A DNA stretch of 64,000 bases from NCBI GenBank assembly GCA_050246795.1, contig JBFWVJ010000004.1, forward strand, positions 1-64,000, in the 5' to 3' direction. Origin of the DNA: JBFWVJ01 sp050246795 (GTDB lineage: Bacteria > Patescibacteriota > Gracilibacteria > JAUYGZ01). Position numbers and translations under genes: made by a program. Shown here in pieces: positions 58,155 through 64,000 of this stretch (positions are counted from its first letter, which is position 1; every line of letters starts with the position of its first letter). The notes under the pieces are model-generated. The model ran no database searches, was not told where the DNA came from, and worked only from the letters and a program-made list of their open reading frames with translations.

Positions 58155-58680
58155 TGCACAGTCGCCAGATTCGATGAAGCTCTTTTGATTGAATTCCTCG
58201 GTAGGTATAGTTTACGAGGAATAACGTCGAAACGAGCAAGAGAATCCACGCAAAGGTCTTGAGATCTGTTTCGGTTTTGGTCATCAGCGCGAAAATCGAG
58301 AGAAGAAAGGAGGCTATGAAAATGCCGATTGAGAATGAATCGACGTATTTCATGCCTTCTTCATCTTCGTCGACGACGCTGGCGGTGGCGATGCGGGTGA
58401 TCATGTCTGAAGAAACAACGATTTCTTCTTTGTCGAGGTTTTCTACCTCGTTCATGTCATGCTTTGATACGAGCTGGAGGAAATTCCGAAGTCCGATCTT
58501 CGTTGTTTTTCCCGTGATGTAAAACTGAGAATCCGAATCACTGACGATTTTGTCGAGGCTCACTTGCTCTTGATGAAAGACCCTCCGATCGATTTTTCGT
58601 TCTTGGACGTTGACCTCGATGGGTCCTGTGTTTTCTACTTTTTTGTTGAGGATGACGGGGATGGGTTTGCCTTTGTCCAT
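58132..58680 (-). CDS. hypothetical protein with two C-terminal membrane helices
   Basis: A 182-residue protein: a soluble N-terminal part (1-110) beginning MDKGKPIPVILNKKVENTG, then two hydrophobic segments (about 117-134 and 142-160) and a basic tail. No family is recognised. A TATAAT at 58778-58783 and a GACGATTGGG-type inverted repeat lie in its roughly 95-base leader. Confidence 0.5.
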   Translation of the reverse strand: MDKGKPIPVILNKKVENTGPIEVNVQERKIDRRVFHQEQVSLDKIVSDSDSQFYITGKTTKIGLRNFLQLVSKHDMNEVENLDKEEIVVSSDMITRIATASVVDEDEEGMKYVDSFSIGIFIASFLLSIFALMTKTETDLKTFAWILLLVSTLFLVNYTYRGIQSKELHRIWRLCIKSLSKK

Positions 58681-58704
58681 GGGGGGGTGATGAAGGAGAC
58701 TATG

Positions 58705-58763
58705 GGGACGATTATGACTCTTGGGAGAAGGCTTCCCAATCGTCTCCTGGTTCTCAATCGTCT
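58705..58763. repeat. inverted copies of the GACGATTGGG unit
   Basis: GACGATT (58707-58713) faces AATCGTC (58738-58744), inside which TTGGGA pairs with TCCCAA; another CAATCGTC is at 58755-58762. The unit is that of the array at 31413-31457. It lies in the leader of the 58680 gene. Confidence 0.5.
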
Positions 58764-58835
58764 TTTATTTCTCTCTTATTATACCGTATTTTGCCATAAA
58801 TTCTGACCCGCTGTTCGTGACAAATTTTTGGAATA

Positions 58836-59759
58836 TTATTTGATGAACTTCTGCATTTTTTTGAGGAACTTGTACACCGCGTACCAAAATGGGCGGAGAA
58901 TCAGGTCTTGCGCGGCTGGATAGTTGACGACAGTTCCGCCGAACTTGGTCTTGAATTCTGTGATGCCTTTCCAGGGATGGTCTTTAGGAGCATTTTCTGG
59001 GGCGATTCCCAAAAAATCATACGTCTTACAGCCACGATGCTTGGCCTCTTTGATCGCTTCCCATTGAATCAGGTAGGGGGCCATCACTTCACGATAAGAG
59101 TTACTTGATGCTCCGTAATAGTAGATCGCTCTCTTCTTTTGGAACGTACAGATGGCGGCTGAGATCGGCCTCTCTTCATAAAACGCGACGAAGATCTCGC
59201 TCATAGGGATTTCCTTGAGCATCGACTGATAGTAGGATTCATTGTGGGCTGAAAACGCGTCTCTTTGTGTGGTCTCGTTGAGCAGTTGATAAAATATCGT
59301 GCAGAACTCCTGCTGTTCCTCCATCGATTGGGCTCGCTTCACTAGGACCCCTTTTTTGTCAGCCAAAGAGATGTTGTAGCGACCCTTCCGTTTCATTTGT
59401 TTCAGGAGCTGCTCTTCACTGAGCGAAAGGTCGAGGATGAGGGTCGTTTCCGGTTGTGGTGAGTGACTTTTTTTTGCTTTTATCTTTTTTGGAAGAGGAA
59501 CTTCTTGCTCAGGATCTATCCTTACGAAGACCCACTTCTTCTTTTTCCCTCTGACGGCAAGCTCCTTGAAAAACTCTGTTTCCTCATCCTTGTTTTCGAA
59601 GAACGGTCCGCGTGGTACATAGGCGTATTTCATCCCCAAGAAGAGCGGGTACTTCATCACGAGGTTTCGCCCTATTCGCGTTGCTTTATGACCGAGGGCT
59701 TTTTGAAACTGCTCCCACTCAGTTGTTTGCCATAGCGGTATGTCGTGGTCATCGTTCAT
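58836..59759 (-). CDS. FemX-like peptidoglycan bridge aminoacyltransferase
   Basis: A 307-residue protein of the FemABX family, which adds amino acids from aminoacyl-tRNA to lipid II or a related precursor. The double GNAT pattern is seen: PLWQTTEWEQFQKALGHK at the start, RKGRYNISLADKKGV in the middle, ISAAICTFQKKRAIYYYGAS and YDFLGIAPE near the end. It overlaps the DUF4012 gene by four bases (ATGA), implying coupling. Confidence 0.88.
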   Translation of the reverse strand: MNDDHDIPLWQTTEWEQFQKALGHKATRIGRNLVMKYPLFLGMKYAYVPRGPFFENKDEETEFFKELAVRGKKKKWVFVRIDPEQEVPLPKKIKAKKSHSPQPETTLILDLSLSEEQLLKQMKRKGRYNISLADKKGVLVKRAQSMEEQQEFCTIFYQLLNETTQRDAFSAHNESYYQSMLKEIPMSEIFVAFYEERPISAAICTFQKKRAIYYYGASSNSYREVMAPYLIQWEAIKEAKHRGCKTYDFLGIAPENAPKDHPWKGITEFKTKFGGTVVNYPAAQDLILRPFWYAVYKFLKKMQKFIK

Positions 59760-61450
59760 TCGATGCGTTGGACAAGGGTACGAAGAAGCGGGTTTGGATC
59801 GGTGAGGTTACCATGGATGTCTTGGATGTTGCCCAGGGAAAGTTCGTAGTGCTCTTCCGGTTGGTCAGTCATGCCCTCAACGGTGATCCAGAGGTCTCGG
59901 TCTTCGAAGATGACAGAGGTGATTCGCACTTCGTCGCTGACATCGTTCTTTTCATTTTTGTCGGTGATGCGATAGTTGAGCTTGTCGAGGGCCGTACTCG
60001 TGTCGATCAGTTCGTTGAAGCGGACATTGATTCGACTGAGGGTTTCAAACCGTTGCCAAAGTACGATAGGTGGCTGTGTGTCCGCCGTCTGGACCACGTG
60101 GAAGGCTTCATCTAACTCCAATTTTCCTTGCCAAAAGGCCAGGTTTTCACGAATGGACATGGGAGTGCTGGTCGTCGCATTCTTCATCGAGCTGTCATTC
60201 ATTTGTTTGACGGCTACATGCCAGTACTGGTCTTCGAGTCCCGGCTGTTTCACCAGCTGGAGATGGTAGTCCTGGGCAAGGATCGTTTCAGGAAGGCGGT
60301 AGAGATAGGTCAGGACCAGCTTGTCACCGGGCTTCATACGGATATAGTCTTCAAAAACCGTGAAGCCCAGGTCGTTGGTTTGCTGCGTGATGGTAAGGCT
60401 GTCTCCGCTTGCACTCATGAATTCTGAGCCTTCTGGGACATAGAGTCGGAGATAGGCTTGATAGATGTCGGACTGAATATTGTAGCTGCCCAGGTGCTCG
60501 AGAGTGACTTCAAGCTTTGACTGCTGCTGAGCAGGGTTGGAGAAGTCGGCGAGGTATCGGATGGACTTCGTGACGTAACGGTCTGCCTTGCGTCCACCGA
60601 TATTGGCAACGTTGAGGTGGATGAAGTCGCTGTTGACTTCTGGTGGGGTCACGGAGCCAGTGAGATGATAGGTGTCGAACTTTTGTTGAAGTGATTCGGC
60701 TGGTGTGTAGACGAGGAGGTGCTTTTGCTGACTCAGGAGAAAGAGTTCGTGAAAGAGCGTCCGATAGGACGAAGGGGACTGGATGATCTGCTTGATCAGG
60801 GTATTGGCGAAGGGTTTGAGAATATTCTTTCGGTTTTCCAGTTGCTGAGTGTCGTGCGTGTCGATGTTCTTTGAGATCCGTTGGGAATGAATGAAGAAGT
60901 TGTCCTGGTCGAAGGTCACGTCTTCGACGGTGAGAGGGCCATAGATTTCGAGGAGTTTTTCAATGACTTTGAAATCAACGCTGAAGACGCCGTCGATGTC
61001 GCGGTCTGGGTACGCCAGCTGGTAGAGGGAAATAATGTCCTGGCTGCTCTTGGAAAAATCCGGTGAGAAATTGGCATCTCGAAGTGTCCAGCCCGCGAAG
61101 AATGGATCTCTGTCACCGATAAAATAGTCAAAGGGTTTGGGAGCAGGAAGCTTTTGAGGTGGATTTGGGATTTGATAGGAATCTTTTACTTCGATAGAAG
61201 GATACCCAAAGAGCAGGTTTACTTCGGCCACCGCGGTAATAAATCCTCCGGTAGGCCTGAGCTCGTTGTTGTTTTGCAGGAGGACGAGATAGGATTTCGG
61301 TCCGAAGAACCCCATCAGGTAGGGCATATTCCAGAAGAACGGTCGGAATGGCCCCAGAATGTTGTAGACGATCAGAAACATGCCGAGAAAGAAGCTTCCG
61401 ACCGTGATGCCGACGGCGTATTGAATTTTCCGTTTGGTTTGCTTTCTCAT
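59756..61450 (-). CDS. DUF4012 membrane-anchored surface protein
   Basis: A 564-residue protein with a single N-terminal membrane helix (about 11-32) and a large outside domain. FFGPKSYLVLLQNNNELRPTGGFI (about 50-73) is the hallmark of DUF4012, common in Actinobacteria and Candidate Phyla Radiation genomes. The second half is beta-rich (to about 560). Likely a cell-envelope protein; it may serve with FemX in wall assembly, inferred only from gene coupling. Confidence 0.85.
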   Translation of the reverse strand: MRKQTKRKIQYAVGITVGSFFLGMFLIVYNILGPFRPFFWNMPYLMGFFGPKSYLVLLQNNNELRPTGGFITAVAEVNLLFGYPSIEVKDSYQIPNPPQKLPAPKPFDYFIGDRDPFFAGWTLRDANFSPDFSKSSQDIISLYQLAYPDRDIDGVFSVDFKVIEKLLEIYGPLTVEDVTFDQDNFFIHSQRISKNIDTHDTQQLENRKNILKPFANTLIKQIIQSPSSYRTLFHELFLLSQQKHLLVYTPAESLQQKFDTYHLTGSVTPPEVNSDFIHLNVANIGGRKADRYVTKSIRYLADFSNPAQQQSKLEVTLEHLGSYNIQSDIYQAYLRLYVPEGSEFMSASGDSLTITQQTNDLGFTVFEDYIRMKPGDKLVLTYLYRLPETILAQDYHLQLVKQPGLEDQYWHVAVKQMNDSSMKNATTSTPMSIRENLAFWQGKLELDEAFHVVQTADTQPPIVLWQRFETLSRINVRFNELIDTSTALDKLNYRITDKNEKNDVSDEVRITSVIFEDRDLWITVEGMTDQPEEHYELSLGNIQDIHGNLTDPNPLLRTLVQRIE

Positions 61451-61606
61451 GCTAATAAATGAACGATGCTATCTTACCCTCGCCCTCAGAAAACTTGTAA
61501 TTTTTTTAGAAGTTTATACAATGTTTTGGCTAATAGTTGATCGTTGACGGTTGAGAGATGATCGAGGTGTTTCCGTACTCTTTTCACCTTAAACCATCAA
61601 CCTTTC

Positions 61607-61682
61607 GGGTGATTAGCTCAGTTGGTAGAGCAGAAGCCTCTTAAGCTTTTGGTCCTGGGTTCGAGTCCCAGATCACCCACCA
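61607..61682 (+). tRNA. tRNA-Lys (anticodon CTT)
   Basis: Seventy-six bases including an encoded CCA. Acceptor GGGTGAT pairs with ATCACCC, D-arm GCTCAGTTGGTAGAGC, anticodon loop CTCTTAA, T-arm CTGGGTTCGAGTCCCAG. Confidence 0.96.
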
Positions 61683-61832
61683 TCCTTCGCTCCTCCACCA
61701 AGATCAGCTCGAATTTTCTCCTGCTCTGAAGCTTCGAAGTGCACCTCTGATCGGGCGCTGTTTTGGCAATACTCACATCAGGTGGTTTAAGGATTTTTCA
61801 GGGGGTATACTCAGGGTAACTTACTGACTGGT

Positions 61833-62066
61833 ATGCCACTGTGGTTTTGGATCCTCTTCGCGGTACTTTCCGTTTTGGCGCTCCTTTCGGTGTACTATTT
61901 TTACCGTCAGGCACAGCATGTAGCCAGTCGCCATATCCATATCGTCACCGCTGAGAATGCTGATGTCGTCCGTACCTGGCGATTGAGGTTTCTTTTATTT
62001 TGTTATGTCATCAGTTTCGTGCTCGCCTTGGTTTTCTTTTTTAGCTCATTTTGGAGTCAATTATGA
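61833..62066 (+). CDS. small two-helix membrane protein
   Basis: A 77-residue protein with hydrophobic segments at about 3-22 and 52-72 and a short polar loop between. No family is recognised. Its stop overlaps the start of the PH-domain gene (ATGA), so the two are coupled. Confidence 0.55.
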   Translation: MPLWFWILFAVLSVLALLSVYYFYRQAQHVASRHIHIVTAENADVVRTWRLRFLLFCYVISFVLALVFFFSSFWSQL

Positions 62067-62626
62067 AGCATCCGAATGGCAAGAGCGCTCCGATCATTTA
62101 TTTGTCCTTCAATGAACACTGGATTGTCCTGGTTCGTCCAGTGACGGAGTTCTTTTTAAGCCTGATTGTCTTCGCATTTCTTTGGTTTTCTGCTGGACTC
62201 CTCATCGATGTCGCCTACGTTTCCCCGTTGATGTATCTTTTTTCAATGGCATTTTTGTTGATCGTCCTTCATCGCTTTTTTCTCTCCCTGATCAGCTGGG
62301 AGCTCTCAAACTGGGTGGTCACCAACCGTTTTATCATCGATTTTCAGAACAATCTTTTGACCAAAAATGATGTGTTGTACATCGATATCTCCCGGATCGA
62401 TGAAATGGAGAAGAAGAAGCATGGTGTGTTCTCAAACCTGCTCAGATACGGTGATGTTCATATCAATGTTGCGGCGGCACCTTACCCGATCATCTGCAAA
62501 TCTGTCCCTTATCCTGGGAACTTGACTAATTTGATTAAAGCAATTCGTGATCATCGTGTGGATGATGAGATCGATGTGGAGGTGTATCGGAAGATTTATG
62601 GACGGAAGCTGAGAAATTTCTTATAA
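62063..62626 (+). CDS. bacterial PH-domain membrane protein
   Basis: A 187-residue protein: two transmembrane helices (about 30-52 and 57-78), then a bacterial PH-like domain (about 82-165) with SNWVVTNRFIIDFQNNLLTKN and VLYIDISRIDEMEKKKHG. Such proteins of unknown role are common in Gram-positives. ATG 62063 overlaps the preceding stop and is preferred to a TTG at 62051. Confidence 0.75.
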   Translation: MKHPNGKSAPIIYLSFNEHWIVLVRPVTEFFLSLIVFAFLWFSAGLLIDVAYVSPLMYLFSMAFLLIVLHRFFLSLISWELSNWVVTNRFIIDFQNNLLTKNDVLYIDISRIDEMEKKKHGVFSNLLRYGDVHINVAAAPYPIICKSVPYPGNLTNLIKAIRDHRVDDEIDVEVYRKIYGRKLRNFL

Positions 62627-62645
62627 TACCTCCTCTCATAACATT

Positions 62646-63443
62646 ATGAAAATCCTCTTCATCGGTGATATCTTTGCTCGTCCGGGACGCAAACTTCTTC
62701 AAAAGATTTTACCGGAGGTGATCGCTGAGCATCAGCCTGATATTGTCATCGGCAATGTTGAAAACCTCGCGGGTGGAAAGGGTGTGAATAGAAGAAGCTT
62801 GCAGGAGATTGCTTCGTCGGGAGTCGACGTGTTTACCGGTGGGAATCACAGCTTTGACAATTTGGATGGAAATGAAGTGTATCAGGATTCCTCATTTCCT
62901 CTTTTGCGGCCCGCGAACTTTCCCAGGGGGACTCCTGGAAGAGGGTGGGGGATTTTCACCGCGAAAAATGGGGAGCGGTTGCTGCTGATTTCTTTGTTAG
63001 GGCGCACGTTCATGCCACAGCATGCGGATTCTCCGTTTCACTGTGTTGAGGATGTTTTGGCTCAGGTACCTGAGGATGAGTATGATGTTTCCATGATTGA
63101 TTTCCATGCCGAGGCTACCAGTGAGAAGCATGCCTTGCTTTGGAAGTATAATGGCAGGATTACCGCCATTGTTGGTACTCATACACATGTTCCTACGGCT
63201 GACGCTGATATCACTCCTGCCGGGACGGCCTTTCAGTCTGATGCTGGGATGAATGGATCCCTTGACTCATGTATCGGGATCAAGAGTGATCTGGTGATCA
63301 AAAAGTTGATGGACCAGATGCCATTGAAGTACGAAGTGGAAACGACTGGCAGAATGCAGTTCAATGGGGTCTTGATCGAGACGCAGGGCAGAAATGCAAC
63401 GAAAATCCAACACCTTCGAAAAGTGATTTCCCGCCTATCATAG
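62646..63443 (+). CDS. ymdB: YmdB-family metallophosphoesterase
   Basis: A 265-residue calcineurin-like phosphodiesterase: MKILFIGDIFARPGRK, NVENLAGGKGVN, GGNHSFDN, MIDFHAEATSEKHA and GTHTHVPTAD supply the dinuclear metal ligands. In Bacillus YmdB hydrolyses cyclic nucleotides in vitro and affects mRNA turnover and biofilm choice. Length matches the family. It follows the PH-domain gene by 19 bases. Confidence 0.93.
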   Translation: MKILFIGDIFARPGRKLLQKILPEVIAEHQPDIVIGNVENLAGGKGVNRRSLQEIASSGVDVFTGGNHSFDNLDGNEVYQDSSFPLLRPANFPRGTPGRGWGIFTAKNGERLLLISLLGRTFMPQHADSPFHCVEDVLAQVPEDEYDVSMIDFHAEATSEKHALLWKYNGRITAIVGTHTHVPTADADITPAGTAFQSDAGMNGSLDSCIGIKSDLVIKKLMDQMPLKYEVETTGRMQFNGVLIETQGRNATKIQHLRKVISRLS

Positions 63444-63536
63444 AGCGGACATCAGCCAGCATTTTTTGTCTCAGATCCAGCGTCTATTGTTTGGTGAGGC
63501 TTTTCGATCTACACTCTCTATACCTTACTTTTTCGT

Positions 63537-64000
63537 TTGAAAAAATTATTTGCCCTCCTTGCTATCGTTTTCATCGCTGGTGGATCCTACCACTTGGGAC
63601 AGAGCAGCGTCGTATCGTCTTCTCAGAGCGTGTTGGACCTGAGTATGGCGAATGCGGTATGGGACGTGGTATCCCACAACTACCTCCGGATCGATGAAGC
63701 GGACCAAGAAAAGTTAAAGTATGGCTTGGCAAGGGGATTAGTTCAATCACTGGGTGATCAGCACTCCGTGTTTATGGATCCTCAGGAGGCCAATGATTTT
63801 ATGAGCTCTCTCAATGGAGATTTGCAAGGGATCGGCGCCGAGTTGAAGCTCGAAGATGACACCGTCGTCATCGTGAATCCTCTGCCGGATTCTCCAGCCG
63901 AAAAGGCGGGCATCCGTCCAGGTGATATCATCATGAAGGTGGATGGTGAGTACCTCGGGAGTGTGACCGACCTGACGGAAGTCGTGATGAAGATTCGCGG
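63537..64000 (+). CDS. CtpA-like S41 carboxy-terminal protease, 5' part
   Basis: Starts at TTG 63537 and runs off the right edge (about 154 residues seen). MKKLFALLAIVFIAGGSYHLG is spread over residues 1-21 as signal or anchor. VWDVVSHNYLR and LVQSLGDQHSVFMDPQEAN are the N-terminal dimer region, and AELKLEDDTVVIVNPLPDSP, AGIRPGDIIMKVDGE is a PDZ domain. The catalytic Ser-Lys part lies beyond the window. It processes exported proteins. Confidence 0.85.
   Translation, partial: MKKLFALLAIVFIAGGSYHLGQSSVVSSSQSVLDLSMANAVWDVVSHNYLRIDEADQEKLKYGLARGLVQSLGDQHSVFMDPQEANDFMSSLNGDLQGIGAELKLEDDTVVIVNPLPDSPAEKAGIRPGDIIMKVDGEYLGSVTDLTEVVMKIR

Noticed and set aside
1..64000. UGA recoded as glycine, as in Gracilibacteria
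   Set aside because: TGA ends several genes at expected lengths (for example hicB, the VOC gene and the PH-coupled pair), and no gene needs in-frame TGA.

Overview
The window looks like a reduced-genome bacterium of the Candidate Phyla Radiation (Patescibacteria), perhaps near Peregrinibacteria. This is inference from gene content: DUF4012, FemX-like and DUF4215 surface proteins, orphan solute-binding proteins, a DUF1931-type bacterial histone, a FecR-domain membrane protein, many small conserved hypotheticals and tight spacing. No rRNA is present to confirm it. TGA, TAA and TAG all act as stops, so the code is standard. Almost no resident gene has a Shine-Dalgarno (SD) sequence. Starts follow short pyrimidine-rich leaders, and several strong promoters lie only 7-25 bases upstream of the ATG.

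Layout. 0-0.93 kb: pyrH. 0.93-4.48 kb: an island bracketed by two nonamer arrays, holding a RelE/AbrB-type toxin-antitoxin pair and two GC-rich genes for outer-membrane-like beta-barrels that carry canonical SD sites, unlike everything around them. 4.5-12.5 kb: cell-surface genes (DUF4215 protein, membrane-anchored solute-binding-like protein, FecR protein) and an Abi-alpha-like gene. 12.5-31.4 kb: housekeeping (aspS, nadK, ruvC, secG, rplI, ruvX, metK, frr, rseP, comM, dnaX, folate cyclo-ligase, ndk, M16 peptidase), a solute-binding protein with an inserted RodZ-type domain, an SLH protein and a candidate structured RNA.

31.6-37.7 kb: a minus-strand run of nadA, glutamine amidotransferase, PurM-like and N-formylglutamate amidohydrolase-like genes, then DUF1653, a shortened DUF559 gene between 26-base inverted repeats, and a flavoprotein. 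37.7-50.7 kb: an accessory zone of small stress or detoxification families (TMEM175, DUF1801, DUF1697, YdeI, NTF2-like, VOC, SRPBCC, DoxX, DUF1428, DUF1905, Ogt), with a hicBA insertion beside a duplicated gene tail, a DUF3800 gene, a frameshifted gene and several palindromic repeats.

50.8-64 kb: a tandem-repeat histone gene directly upstream of rpmH-rnpA-yidC-khpB, then mraY, rpe, rsmA, FemX-like, DUF4012, PH-domain and YmdB genes and the start of a CtpA-like protease. tRNA-Ser(TGA) and tRNA-Lys(CTT) are present. Convergent neighbours often overlap at their 3' ends.
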